Shown here piece after piece: positions 48,323-58,258 of a DNA stretch of 64,000 nucleotides. Both the position numbers and the translations under genes were made by a program. The notes under the pieces are model-generated. The model ran no database searches, was not told the origin of the DNA, and saw nothing but the letters and a program-made list of their open reading frames with translations. This stretch comes from Bacteroidales bacterium (GTDB taxonomy: Bacteria > Bacteroidota > Bacteroidia > Bacteroidales > UBA932). Numbering within the stretch: the stretch's first letter is position 1; the number at the start of each line of letters is the position of its first letter. The stretch covers positions 22,392 to 86,391 of the forward strand of contig JAAZMM010000044.1 of assembly GCA_012798805.1 (NCBI GenBank). The letters are read 5' to 3'.

Positions 48323-48350
48323 GCAATTCGCAACCCGTAACTGGCAACTA
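48323..48350. repeat. Heptad array D: four units directly downstream (on -) of the fkp terminator
   Basis: gcaattc gcaaccc gtaactg gcaacta; on - TTTTTAGTTGCCAGTTACGGGTTGCGAATTGCGGG. Confidence 0.8.
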
Positions 48351-48377
48351 AAAAGGCGACCACCTGGCCGCCTTTTT
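48350..48377 (-). terminator. Rho-independent terminator downstream of FKBP gene
   Basis: AAAAAGGCG...CGCCTTTTT stem, T-run on both strands. Confidence 0.85.
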
Positions 48378-48398
48378 ATATAATCTATTCTTTCAGAC

Positions 48399-49130
48399 TT
48401 ATTCTTCCTCTGCTTCTGCGGGAACTATGCGAATAAGTTCCACTTTAAACTTCAAAGTCTCATTAGGACCAATGTTGCTACCTGCGCCACGCTCACCATA
48501 AGCAAGATTGGCGGGGATCCAGAGAGTGATCTCACCACCCTCATCAATAAGCTGAAGACCTTCTGTCCAACCCTGGATAACATACTGTAGAGAGAATGTT
48601 GCAGACTCTCCTCTTTGATAGGAAGAGTCAAACACAGTACCATCTAGGAGGGTGCCTTCATAGTTACACTCAACAGTGTTTTCAGCTGTGGGAAATACAC
48701 CATTACCCGCTCTTTCGATCCTATATTGCAGACCGGATTCTGTTGTTACCACACCTTCATTTTTGGCATTATTCTCGAGAAACTCCCGGCCTTTGGTAAT
48801 AGCCTCTTCACCTTTGATCTTGGTGCGAGTCTCAAGAAATTTGTTGATTGCAGCGTAAGATTCGCTACCGATACGATTTACCTCCTGTGGATCTATCTTA
48901 CCCATAGACAAAACATCCTTCATGCCGGCTACAATCTCATTAAAGTTGAGTGAGCCGAAATCGCTCATTGAAATGGCCATTCCGAAGTTCTGACCAAGAG
49001 CATAACTCACCGAATCAACCTGAGCTTTTGTGATGCCTTCAGGCTGGCCTTCATCGGAAGTCTGGGCGGAGCAAGAAAACATTATCATCGCTCCGAGAGC
49101 GCAAATAGCGCAAAATTTGATTATTCTCAT
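48399..49130 (-). CDS. FKBP-type peptidyl-prolyl cis-trans isomerase, lipoprotein
   Basis: Lipobox MFSCSAQ; VECNYEGTLLDGTVFDSSYQRGESATFSLQYVIQGWTEGLQL...IPANLAYGERGAG. Confidence 0.93.
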   Translation of the reverse strand: MRIIKFCAICALGAMIMFSCSAQTSDEGQPEGITKAQVDSVSYALGQNFGMAISMSDFGSLNFNEIVAGMKDVLSMGKIDPQEVNRIGSESYAAINKFLETRTKIKGEEAITKGREFLENNAKNEGVVTTESGLQYRIERAGNGVFPTAENTVECNYEGTLLDGTVFDSSYQRGESATFSLQYVIQGWTEGLQLIDEGGEITLWIPANLAYGERGAGSNIGPNETLKFKVELIRIVPAEAEEE

Positions 49131-49183
49131 ACTGTTTTATAGTTAATATTATTGATTTGTGATTGCTTTAAAAAAATAATTTA

Positions 49184-49214
49184 CAAATATATTGATTTTT
49201 ATAAAATATCACAA
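49184..49214 (-). promoter_or_regulatory. FKBP gene promoter TTG-N20-TATATTTG
   Basis: Reverse strand TTG (49214-49212), 20-nt spacer, TATATTTG (49191-49184). Confidence 0.6.
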
Positions 49215-49308
49215 TTCGTCGCTTTTATTCCGCTTCTGGGAGAACAAATATTTTACAATAAGGAAAATATTGTTTAATTTAGTAAAATCAAAGGCAAATC
49301 TTTTGTAT

Positions 49309-51516
49309 ATGAAAATTACCTCAGAAGAACTACATAAAAAGCTGAAGGAATTTTTCGGATTTAATTCCTTCAAGGGAGATCAGGAAGAGATAATAAAACA
49401 TCTGATAGCAGGCAATGACGCTTTTGTGCTGATGCCTACGGGTGGCGGTAAATCTCTTTGCTACCAGCTTCCGGCTTTATGTCTGGAAGGTACTGCTATT
49501 GTCATTTCTCCGCTTATTGCACTCATGAAAAATCAAGTTGATGCCATACGCGGATTTATCCACAATCAGGAGGGAGTAGCTCATTTCCTCAACTCTTCCC
49601 TCAATAAGACACAGGTTGCCGAGGTTAAGGATGATCTTCTCAAAGGCATTACCAAACTGTTATATGTAGCTCCTGAGTCCCTTACTAAAGAGGATAATAT
49701 ACAATTCCTCAAACAGCTTAAGATCTCATTTTATGCTGTTGACGAAGCCCACTGTATCTCCGAATGGGGACATGACTTCCGCCCTGAATACCGTAAAATT
49801 CACAATATCGTGCAGGAAATCGGTGAAGCACCACTAATTGCACTTACCGCTACTGCCACACCTAAAGTTCAATCCGATATACAGAAGAACCTCTGCATGA
49901 CAGAGGCACGGGTCTTTAAGTCTTCATTCAACCGCCCCAATCTCTATTATGAAATACGCGACAAAGCAAATCCCAAAAGGGATATCGTCAAGTTTATCAA
50001 GGAGAATCCCGGCAAAAGCGGCATCATCTACTGCCTCAGCCGCAAACGTGTTGAAGAGATAGCGGAGTTTCTCAATGTAAATGGCATCAAGGCTCTTCCC
50101 TATCACGCCGGTATGGACTCCAATACCCGCAGCCAAAATCAGGATATGTTCCTGATGGAAGAGGTGGACGTAATAGTTGCTACCATAGCTTTTGGGATGG
50201 GAATAGATAAGCCTGATGTAAGATTTGTCATACATTACGACATTCCAAAGAGTCTTGAGGGTTACTACCAGGAGACCGGACGTGCGGGCAGAGATGACCA
50301 GGAAGGACAATGTATTGCATTCTACAGTTATAAGGATATTCTTCGCCTCAAGAAATTCATGCAGGGCAAACCCATTTCCGAACAGGAGATTGGCAACCAA
50401 CTGCTGATGGAGACGGTTGCTTATGCCGAGTCGAACCAGTGCCGCCGCAAGATTCTGCTCAATTATTTTGGGGAAAAATATCTCCAGGACAGTTGTGGTA
50501 ATTGTGACAACTGCCTCCATCCCAAGAAACATTTCGACGGTCAGGAGCAGATGCTCACTGTCATGGAGCTTATTCTCTCTCTCTCCGAGAATTTTGTGGA
50601 AGAACATTTGGCAAATATTCTTGCAGGAGTAACCAACTCCAAAATCAATTCATACAAACACAACAAACACGAACTATTTGGCATCGGCAAGGATCAAGGA
50701 GTTCGATTCTGGGCAGCCATTATCCGTCAGGGAGTAGTCCTGCGGCTGCTGGATAAGGATATTGAGCGTTATGGCCTTATAAGCGTTACTGAGCAAGGAA
50801 AAGCCTTCTATGACTCACCCCACACTCTGATGCTCACCGGAGAGAGAACATTTTCGGAGTATGATGATGACGATGATGATGACTTTGGCATCTCCGGAGC
50901 CAGGCCCACCGCTTCCGGTGGAGGCGACCCCGAGCTTCTGGCAATCCTCAAGGATCTGCGTAGAAGTGAATCAAAGAGGCTCAATCTTCCCCCCTGGATT
51001 ATCTTCTCCGACCCCTCTCTTGAGGATATTTGCATTCAGTATCCCATTACAATTGACGAACTCAAGAATTGCCAGGGAGTGGGTGAAGGAAAGGCACGCA
51101 AATATGGAGAACCCTTCCTGAAGGTCATCGCCAAATATGTGGAGGAAAATGAAATTGATCGTCCTGATGACTTCGTTATTCGTACGGTAGTCAATCGTTC
51201 TGCAAACAAGGTATATATCATAAAGTGTATCGACAGGCGCCTGCCTTTAGAAGATATCGCTCGTGCCAGAGATATGGATCTGGAAGAACTTATTGAGGAA
51301 GTGGAATCAATCGTAGGATCCGGCACCAGGCTAAACATTGATTATTATATTCGCCAGACTATTGACGAAGACAAAATCTATGATATCTACACCTATTTCA
51401 GAGAGGAGGCAGTCTCAGACTCGGTCAACGATGCTCTCAAGGAGCTCGGCCATGACTATACGGAAGAGGAGGTCAGACTGGTAAGGATTAAGTTTATGTC
51501 AGAGCTGGGCAATTGA
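49309..51516 (+). CDS. recQ: ATP-dependent DNA helicase RecQ
   Basis: Start at MKITSEELHKKL; PTGGGKSLCYQLPAL, DEAHCISEWGHDFRPEY, QETGRAGRDDQEG, zinc site CRR...CGNCDNC, HRDC-like GVGEGKARKYG. Confidence 0.95.
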   Translation: MKITSEELHKKLKEFFGFNSFKGDQEEIIKHLIAGNDAFVLMPTGGGKSLCYQLPALCLEGTAIVISPLIALMKNQVDAIRGFIHNQEGVAHFLNSSLNKTQVAEVKDDLLKGITKLLYVAPESLTKEDNIQFLKQLKISFYAVDEAHCISEWGHDFRPEYRKIHNIVQEIGEAPLIALTATATPKVQSDIQKNLCMTEARVFKSSFNRPNLYYEIRDKANPKRDIVKFIKENPGKSGIIYCLSRKRVEEIAEFLNVNGIKALPYHAGMDSNTRSQNQDMFLMEEVDVIVATIAFGMGIDKPDVRFVIHYDIPKSLEGYYQETGRAGRDDQEGQCIAFYSYKDILRLKKFMQGKPISEQEIGNQLLMETVAYAESNQCRRKILLNYFGEKYLQDSCGNCDNCLHPKKHFDGQEQMLTVMELILSLSENFVEEHLANILAGVTNSKINSYKHNKHELFGIGKDQGVRFWAAIIRQGVVLRLLDKDIERYGLISVTEQGKAFYDSPHTLMLTGERTFSEYDDDDDDDFGISGARPTASGGGDPELLAILKDLRRSESKRLNLPPWIIFSDPSLEDICIQYPITIDELKNCQGVGEGKARKYGEPFLKVIAKYVEENEIDRPDDFVIRTVVNRSANKVYIIKCIDRRLPLEDIARARDMDLEELIEEVESIVGSGTRLNIDYYIRQTIDEDKIYDIYTYFREEAVSDSVNDALKELGHDYTEEEVRLVRIKFMSELGN

Positions 51517-52373
51517 TTTCCTATTTCAAGCCATTTTATCTCATTATCCCGACCCCAGTATGTAAGCTGGCGCTTAGCGTAGCGGCGGGAATTGCGTTTT
51601 ATCAGTCTTACAGCCTCTTCGAGAGAGATATTTCCATCAATCCAATCGAAGATTTCTTTATATCCCACCGTCTTGAGTGCGGGCATGTCACGATATTGAA
51701 TTAAAGAGCGCGCCTCTTCCACCAGACCTGCCTCCATCATCATATCAACCCGCTTATCTATACGGTCGTAGAGTAGTTCACGCGGACGCGTAAGACCTAT
51801 CTTGACTATTTCAAAGTCTCTCTTTCTTGTACGACCTGTCTTGAATGAGGAAAATTTGCGCCCGGTGGTCATAGTCACCTCAAGTGCTCTTATCAGACGT
51901 TGTCCGTTATTTAGGTCGATGGAGTCGTAGGACTCGGGGTCAAGCCTTTTCAATTCTGCCTGCAAAGAGTCGATTCCCTCTTTTTTTAAGCGCTCAGTCA
52001 AAGATTTGCGCAATTTCTGGTCCACCTTCGGAAAATCATCCAGACCTTTGCAGAAAGCATCTATATAGAGTCCTGACCCACCCGTCATAACAAGCGTTTC
52101 GTGACTGTGGAAGAGCTCCTCAACCAATGAAAGAGCCTCTACCTCATATTTGCCTGCGGCATAATATTGTTCAACTGAGTGTGAATGAATAAAATAGTGC
52201 TTAACCCGGGATAGTTGTTCCGGAGTAGGAACAGCTGTACCTATGCTCATTTGACGAAAAATTTGGCGGGAATCACAACTGATTACCGGAGAGCCGAAAT
52301 GGAGTGCCAGCTCGATACTATAATCCGTCTTTCCCACTGCCGTGGGCCCAAGCAATATGACTACTCGTCGCAT
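51456..52373 (-). CDS. miaA: tRNA dimethylallyltransferase
   Basis: LLGPTAVGKTDYSIELA, SCDSRQIFRQMSIGTA, GGSGLYIDAF, RYAKRQLTYW. Confidence 0.95.
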   Translation of the reverse strand: MRRVVILLGPTAVGKTDYSIELALHFGSPVISCDSRQIFRQMSIGTAVPTPEQLSRVKHYFIHSHSVEQYYAAGKYEVEALSLVEELFHSHETLVMTGGSGLYIDAFCKGLDDFPKVDQKLRKSLTERLKKEGIDSLQAELKRLDPESYDSIDLNNGQRLIRALEVTMTTGRKFSSFKTGRTRKRDFEIVKIGLTRPRELLYDRIDKRVDMMMEAGLVEEARSLIQYRDMPALKTVGYKEIFDWIDGNISLEEAVRLIKRNSRRYAKRQLTYWGRDNEIKWLEIGNQLPSSDINLILTSLTSSSV

Positions 52374-52849
52374 ACCGGAAGATCATCGGTATCCAGCACC
52401 TCTTCAGGTTTTTCCCCAAGATCCTCCCGATACTCGACAATATCTTCATAATGTGATGAAAACTGTTCGGGATTGTGACCTTTGCCCTCTGCATTGTGGG
52501 GATAGGAACGCATTGGAACAAACTTTACCTCATCAATAAACTCAAAACGGATATATCTGTCCTCAGCGATATCATATATATAGTTGATGACAGGCTCACC
52601 TTTGTTGAGGGTGTCCTCAAATGTGACACGGTCCATAGTACCGGCTCCCGTATCGAACATCCCATATTCGCTACATAGATAACCCTCTGCATCACATCCC
52701 TCAAACATTACAATCTGATCCGGAGCAAATTCCAAGTCTGCCAGCATAAAGCTGTTAAAAGCAAAAAGCGTCATATTGGACTTTACTTCATATATCCTGT
52801 AGAAAACTTTGCTCTGCGGGATGGTAGCCCTGTATCTGTAAATAACCAT
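52361..52849 (-). CDS. Plasmid pRiA4b ORF-3-like family protein
   Basis: MVIYRYRATIPQSKVFYRIYEVKSNMTLFAFNSFMLADLEFAPDQIVMFEG...; chromosomal, overlaps miaA start by 13 bp. Confidence 0.65.
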   Translation of the reverse strand: MVIYRYRATIPQSKVFYRIYEVKSNMTLFAFNSFMLADLEFAPDQIVMFEGCDAEGYLCSEYGMFDTGAGTMDRVTFEDTLNKGEPVINYIYDIAEDRYIRFEFIDEVKFVPMRSYPHNAEGKGHNPEQFSSHYEDIVEYREDLGEKPEEVLDTDDLPVCDE

Positions 52850-52869
52850 TGCCTATCAATTTAGTATTG

Positions 52870-52900
52870 CAAAATTACTAAAAAAGCTATATTTTTACAA
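52870..52900 (-). promoter_or_regulatory. Promoter TTG-N20-TAATTTTG upstream of the pRiA4b ORF-3-like gene
   Basis: Reverse strand TTG (52900-52898), 20-nt spacer, TAATTTTG (52877-52870). Confidence 0.6.
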
Positions 52901-52906
52901 TTCAGA

Positions 52907-53521
52907 ATGAATTCATTGCCAAAATCAGATACTGACAGCTACCTAAGCATCGCAGCACCCTCAGAAGGCCTATACAAGGAGAAAGGAAGCAAGTTCATGG
53001 CTTTTGCATACCCTGTGGAAGAAGAGGAGCAGGCAAAAGAGATTATTGCCGATCTCAAGAAGGAATATTTCGATGCCAGACATCATTGTTATGCCTACCG
53101 GATCGGGCATACCGGGGACCAGTGGCGTATGAATGATGATGGAGAGCCCTCTTCGACTGCCGGCAGACCTATCTTCGGACAACTGCTTTCCAATGAACTG
53201 AGCGACATCCTGGTGGTTGTGGTGAGGTATTTTGGTGGCATCAAACTCGGCGTTCCCGGTCTTATACGGGCTTACAAAAGCGCAACAGCTGATGCTATTG
53301 CAAATGCCGAAATTGTGGAGAAAATTGCCGGAGAGTTTTTCACCATCACTTTTGACTACTTGCAGATGAATGATGTAATGAAAGTGCTGAAAGAGATGAA
53401 TATCACTCCAATTTCACAGGATTTCGATCTGACCTGCACCATGGAAGTAAGAGTGCGCCTTACACAGATTGAACAGTTTTACGAATCACTGAAGAACATC
53501 CAAATATGCCGAAAAATTTAA
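52907..53521 (+). CDS. YigZ/IMPACT family protein
   Basis: [83 protein letters not shown]. Confidence 0.93.
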   Translation: MNSLPKSDTDSYLSIAAPSEGLYKEKGSKFMAFAYPVEEEEQAKEIIADLKKEYFDARHHCYAYRIGHTGDQWRMNDDGEPSSTAGRPIFGQLLSNELSDILVVVVRYFGGIKLGVPGLIRAYKSATADAIANAEIVEKIAGEFFTITFDYLQMNDVMKVLKEMNITPISQDFDLTCTMEVRVRLTQIEQFYESLKNIQICRKI

Positions 53522-54411
53522 TTTCAATTCACGATTTTTCAAAAGAAGAGATTCTCCACATCGTGGAAGTCGCATCAAATTTTGAAAAAAACAAATCGCA
53601 GAATATCCTTGAAGGCAAGGTGATCGCCTGCATCTTTTTCGAACCCTCCACCAGGACTCGTCTTAGCTTCGAAACTGCAGCCAATCGCCTCGGTGCCCGT
53701 GTGATAGGATTTGCAGACGCAGCCAACACCAGCATTGCCAAAGGAGAATCCCTAAAGGACACCATCAAGATGGTTTCCAACTATGTGGACATGGTCATCA
53801 TAAGACATCCGCTCGAAGGAGCAGCCAGGTATGCCGCCGAGGTCACTCCTGTACCTGTGATCAATGCCGGAGATGGTGCAAACCAACATCCCTCTCAGAC
53901 ATTGCTCGACATCTATAGCATCAAAAAGACTCAAGGACGCCTTGATGACCTCACCATAAATATGGTGGGTGATCTCAAATATGGACGCACAGTGCACTCG
54001 CTCCTCCAGGCTATGTCGCATTTCTCTCCCAAGTTCATCTTTACCTCACCCTACGAACTCAAAATGCCCCTCGAATACAAAAGATTTCTTGAGAAAAAGA
54101 AAATACCATACATCGAAACGCGACAATTATCTGAGTACCTTGACAGTACCGACATACTCTATATGACCAGAGTTCAGCAGGAAAGATTTAACGACCCCAT
54201 AGAGTATGAAAATGTCAAAAATATCTATCGACTCGACGCCGAGATGCTCTCAAACGTGCGCGACAATCTCAAAATCCTTCATCCGCTCCCCCGGGTAAAC
54301 GAGATTGCCGCCAATGTGGATGACACTCCATATGCATACTATTTCAAACAGGCCGAAAACGGAATGTACATAAGGATGGCTATAATAGCATATTTATTGG
54401 GATACAGATAA
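53506..54411 (+). CDS. pyrB: Aspartate carbamoyltransferase catalytic subunit
   Basis: [44 protein letters not shown]. Confidence 0.96.
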   Translation: MPKNLISIHDFSKEEILHIVEVASNFEKNKSQNILEGKVIACIFFEPSTRTRLSFETAANRLGARVIGFADAANTSIAKGESLKDTIKMVSNYVDMVIIRHPLEGAARYAAEVTPVPVINAGDGANQHPSQTLLDIYSIKKTQGRLDDLTINMVGDLKYGRTVHSLLQAMSHFSPKFIFTSPYELKMPLEYKRFLEKKKIPYIETRQLSEYLDSTDILYMTRVQQERFNDPIEYENVKNIYRLDAEMLSNVRDNLKILHPLPRVNEIAANVDDTPYAYYFKQAENGMYIRMAIIAYLLGYR

Positions 54412-54421
54412 ACAGAGAATC

Positions 54422-54895
54422 ATGACACAAAAAGACAAACATTTGAAAGTCACAGCCATTAAAAATGGCACCGTACTTGACCACTTACCTGCCGAAACTC
54501 TATTCAAGGTGATTGACATCCTCAACCTCTCCAAGCGATCCAACCAGATCACCATCGGCAGCAATCTGGATAGCCGTAGTATGGGCAAAAAGGGCATCAT
54601 AAAGATCTCCGAACACTTTTTTGAAGATGAGGAGATAGGTGAAATTGCTTTGATAGCACCCAATGCTACTATCAATATAATCCGCGACTACGAAGTGGTG
54701 GAAAAGAAAATAATCTCCATTCCCGAGAGTTTTATAGGCATCTTCAAATGCATGAATCCGATGTGTGTTACCAACCATCAGGAGATTCCAACAAAATTCA
54801 CCACCATACGGGAAATGGACGAAGTTTTCCTTCTCTGCCATTATTGTGAAAAGACCACCGACACCCGCAATTTAAAAATCGTAAGCAAAAAGTGA
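54422..54895 (+). CDS. pyrI: Aspartate carbamoyltransferase regulatory subunit
   Basis: KVTAIKNGTVLDHLPAETLFKVIDIL; zinc site CMNPMC...CHYC. Confidence 0.95.
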   Translation: MTQKDKHLKVTAIKNGTVLDHLPAETLFKVIDILNLSKRSNQITIGSNLDSRSMGKKGIIKISEHFFEDEEIGEIALIAPNATINIIRDYEVVEKKIISIPESFIGIFKCMNPMCVTNHQEIPTKFTTIREMDEVFLLCHYCEKTTDTRNLKIVSKK

Positions 54896-54913
54896 TTTAT
54901 TGCGAAAAAATTA

Positions 54914-54921
54914 TATCTTTG
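54914..54921 (+). promoter_or_regulatory. Bacteroidetes -7 element TATCTTTG upstream of serC
   Basis: Match to TAnnTTTG, 33 nt before ATG 54955. Confidence 0.5.
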
Positions 54922-54954
54922 TAGGATTAATAACAAACAAAATAAAACCAAAAT

Positions 54955-56031
54955 ATGAAAAAAGTTTACAATTTTAACGCAGGCCCTTGCGCACTGCCTA
55001 AGCAGGCCATCGATGCTGCAATCGCTGCATTGCAGGATTTCAAGGGTACAGGTATTCCCGTTATTTCAGTTTCACACCGCTCAAAAGAGTGGCAAGCAGT
55101 TATGGATGAGTGCAGTGCACTCTGGAAAGAGCTTCTCGAAATTCCCGATGACTACGAAGTACTCTTCCTCGGTGGCGGTGCATCTATGCAGTTCCTCTAT
55201 GTTGCAATGAACCTCCTGGAGAACAAAGCAGGTTACCTCGAGACAGGTTCTTGGGCCAAGAAAGCTTTCAAAGAGGCTAAAGATCTCGGTAATGCCGTTT
55301 GTATAGCATCTTCTGCTGACAAGACCTACAGCTACATTCCGAAAGGATATGAGATCCCTACCGACCTCGATTATTTCCATATCACCACCAACAACACCAT
55401 CTATGGTACAGAGATCAGATATGATATGGATTGTCCTGTAAACCTCGTGGCAGATATGTCGTCCGACATCATGAGCCGTCCCGTTGACGTTTCCAAGTAT
55501 GCTCTCATATATGGTGGCGCACAGAAAAACGTTGGTCCCGCAGGTGTTACATTTGTTATTGTACGCAAGGATATTCTTGGCAAGGTAACAAGACATTTGC
55601 CCACAATGATCGACTACAGGACTCATATTGATAAGGGTTCAATGTTCAACACTCCTCCCGTATTCCCTATCTTCGTAATGACTGAGACACTCAAATGGGT
55701 AAAGGGACTTGGAGGTCTTAAAGTAATGGAAAAGATGAACATTGAGAAAGCAGAACTTCTCTACAATGAAATCGATCGCAACTCCCTCTTCGTAGGCACA
55801 GCAGCCAAAGAAGACCGTTCCATCATGAATGTATGCTTCGTAATGGCAGAAGGCTATGAGGCCCTTCAGGATGAATTTATGAAATTTGCTACAGAGAGAG
55901 GAATGGTAGGTATTAAGGGTCACCGCTCAGTAGGTGGTTTCCGTGCCTCGATCTACAACGCCTGCCCTAAAGAGCATGTTCAGGCACTTGTTGACTGTAT
56001 GAAAGAGTTTGAAAAAATCCATAAAAAATAA
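54955..56031 (+). CDS. serC: Phosphoserine aminotransferase
   Basis: [66 protein letters not shown]. Confidence 0.96.
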   Translation: MKKVYNFNAGPCALPKQAIDAAIAALQDFKGTGIPVISVSHRSKEWQAVMDECSALWKELLEIPDDYEVLFLGGGASMQFLYVAMNLLENKAGYLETGSWAKKAFKEAKDLGNAVCIASSADKTYSYIPKGYEIPTDLDYFHITTNNTIYGTEIRYDMDCPVNLVADMSSDIMSRPVDVSKYALIYGGAQKNVGPAGVTFVIVRKDILGKVTRHLPTMIDYRTHIDKGSMFNTPPVFPIFVMTETLKWVKGLGGLKVMEKMNIEKAELLYNEIDRNSLFVGTAAKEDRSIMNVCFVMAEGYEALQDEFMKFATERGMVGIKGHRSVGGFRASIYNACPKEHVQALVDCMKEFEKIHKK

Positions 56032-56036
56032 GAAAT

Positions 56037-56963
56037 ATGAAAGTACTGATAGCTACAGAAAAACCCTTTGCAAAAGTTGCCGTTGATGGCATAAGAGATA
56101 TTGTTGAACAGGCAGGTCATGAGCTGGTGCTACTTGAAAAATACACCTCTCCCGACCAGCTTCTGGAAGCTGTTGCCGATGTTGATGCTCTCATCGTGCG
56201 TTCGGATAAGGTAACAGCCGATGTTGTTGATGCTGCAAAAAACCTCAAGATTGTGGTACGTGCAGGAGCAGGATATGACAATCTGGATCTTGATGCTTTA
56301 ACTAAAAAGGGCGTTGTTGCAATGAACACTCCCGGCCAAAACTCCAATGCAGTAGCAGAACTGGTTTTCGGTATGCTGATTTACTTGCAGCGTGGAGGAT
56401 TTTCAGGTGCGTCAGGATCTGAGCTTAAAGGCAAGAAACTGGGATTGCATGCTTTCGGCTACATAGGAAAAATAGTTGCCAACATTGCAAAAGGTTTCGG
56501 AATGACTGTTTATGCCTTCTCTCCTTCATTAGCACGTAACCCTAAGCTTGGGGAACAATATGGTGTTACAGCCATCACTACCCCTGAGGAGTTATATGAC
56601 AAGAGCGACATCATTTCGCTTCACATGCCTGCTAATGACCAAACGAAAGGTAGCATTAACTACGCCTTGATGAGTCGTTTGCCCGAAAACGGTATTATCA
56701 TTAATACCGCACGCAAAGAGGTTATGAACGAAGCCGATATAGTGCGTATTATGGAAGAGCGTCCGAAATTTAAGTATGCTACCGACATTTTACCCGGAAA
56801 CCATGAAGAAATGGTGGAGAAATTTGGTATCCGCTATTTTGCTTCAGCTAAAAAGTGCGGTGCCCAGACTCAGGAAGCCAATATTAATGCCGGACTTGCC
56901 GCTGCCAACCAGATTTGCAAATTTTTCGCAACCGGTGACAGGACATTTCAACTTAACAAATAA
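56037..56963 (+). CDS. serA: D-3-phosphoglycerate dehydrogenase (short form, no ACT domain)
   Basis: VVRAGAGYDNLDLDALTKKGVVAMNTPGQNSNAVAELVFGMLIY; NAD-binding GLHAFGYIGKIVANIAKGF. Confidence 0.92.
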   Translation: MKVLIATEKPFAKVAVDGIRDIVEQAGHELVLLEKYTSPDQLLEAVADVDALIVRSDKVTADVVDAAKNLKIVVRAGAGYDNLDLDALTKKGVVAMNTPGQNSNAVAELVFGMLIYLQRGGFSGASGSELKGKKLGLHAFGYIGKIVANIAKGFGMTVYAFSPSLARNPKLGEQYGVTAITTPEELYDKSDIISLHMPANDQTKGSINYALMSRLPENGIIINTARKEVMNEADIVRIMEERPKFKYATDILPGNHEEMVEKFGIRYFASAKKCGAQTQEANINAGLAAANQICKFFATGDRTFQLNK

Positions 56964-56977
56964 TCTCATCTGATAAT

Positions 56978-58222
56978 ATGGTAAAAATTAAACCTTTTGC
57001 AGCTATCCGCCCTCCAAAAGCAATTGTCAAAGAAGTAGCAGCACGCCCATACGACGTGCTCAACTCGGTTGAGGCAAAAGCTGAAGCCGGAGAAAAATCA
57101 CTCCTGCACATTACGAAACCGGAAATTGATTTTGATCCTATCATAGACGAGCATTCACAGCCCGCTTATGACAAGGCAGTAGAAAACTTCAAACTCTGGA
57201 TGGAGAGAGGATGGCTTGTACAAGATCCTAAGGAGAATTACTATGTCTATGCCCAGACCATGGATGGCCGCACACAATATGGCCTGGTGGTCTGCGCCAA
57301 TGTAGAGGATTACCTTACCGGCAAGATCAAGAAACACGAGCTTACACGCAAGGATAAGGAGGAAGACCGTATGATCCATGTTCGCATACAAAATGCAAAT
57401 GTGGAGCCGGTATTCTTCACCTATCCCGACAATGATGAGATCAATGATATCGTGAAACGTTATGCCGCAGGTGAACCCGAATATGATTTCGTAGCCGATG
57501 ACGGTTTCGGACATCATTTGTGGATAATCAGCGATGAAAAAGATATCGCACGCATTACTGAGATTTTTGCAGGTATTCCTGCATTCTACGTGGCCGATGG
57601 TCACCATAGGACAGCAGCAGCTGCACTTGTAGGAGAGGAACAACGCCGCAACAATCCCAACCATACCGGCGATGAGGAGTACAACTACTTCATGGCAGTA
57701 GTATTCCCGGAAAGCCATCTCAAGATTATCGACTACAACAGAGTTGTCAAGGACCTCAACGGTATGACTCCAAAAGAGTTTCTTGAAGCTCTTAAAGAGG
57801 ATTTCATTATCGAAAGCAAAGGTTCGGCAGAGCCGTACAGACCTTCAAAACTTCACAACTTCTCGATGTATCTTGAAGGCGAGTGGTACTCATTGACTGC
57901 CAAGCCCGGCACTTACGACGACAATAACCCCATCGGTGTTCTCGACGTTACAGTTTGCTCCAATCTCATTTTTGACAAGCTTCTCGACATTAAGGATCTC
58001 CGCACATGCACCAGGATTGACTTCGTTGGCGGTATCCGTGGTCTTGGCGAGTTGAAGAAGAGAGTGGATTCAGGAGAAATGGCTGCAGCATTTGCGCTCT
58101 ATCCCGTTTCTATGAGACAACTGATCAACATTGCCGACACGGGCAACATAATGCCTCCCAAGACCACCTGGTTTGAGCCAAAGCTCAGAAGTGGTCTCAC
58201 AATCCACAAGTTGGAAAAGTAA
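56978..58222 (+). CDS. DUF1015 family protein
   Basis: KPFAAIRPPKAIVKEVAARPYDVLNSVEA; FYVADGHHRTAAAA. Confidence 0.9.
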   Translation: MVKIKPFAAIRPPKAIVKEVAARPYDVLNSVEAKAEAGEKSLLHITKPEIDFDPIIDEHSQPAYDKAVENFKLWMERGWLVQDPKENYYVYAQTMDGRTQYGLVVCANVEDYLTGKIKKHELTRKDKEEDRMIHVRIQNANVEPVFFTYPDNDEINDIVKRYAAGEPEYDFVADDGFGHHLWIISDEKDIARITEIFAGIPAFYVADGHHRTAAAALVGEEQRRNNPNHTGDEEYNYFMAVVFPESHLKIIDYNRVVKDLNGMTPKEFLEALKEDFIIESKGSAEPYRPSKLHNFSMYLEGEWYSLTAKPGTYDDNNPIGVLDVTVCSNLIFDKLLDIKDLRTCTRIDFVGGIRGLGELKKRVDSGEMAAAFALYPVSMRQLINIADTGNIMPPKTTWFEPKLRSGLTIHKLEK

Positions 58223-58225
58223 AGT

Positions 58226-58258
58226 AAAAAATGGCCTCACCGAGTGAGGCCATTTTTT
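58226..58258 (+). terminator. Rho-independent terminator of the serC-serA-DUF1015 operon
   Basis: AAAAAATGGCCTCAC-cga-GTGAGGCCATTTTTT, perfect 15-bp stem. Confidence 0.92.

Noticed and set aside
50861-50885. Asp run (YDDDDDDDF) encoded by gatgatgacgatgatgatgac in recQ
   Set aside because: Simple acidic linker between helicase core and C-terminal domains; low-complexity, probably no specific function.
52361-52849. Mobile element passenger (pRiA4b ORF-3-like / IS1096 TnpR-like family)
   Set aside because: No transposase, terminal inverted repeats or target-site duplication nearby; it overlaps miaA and has its own promoter, so it looks like a stable chromosomal gene.
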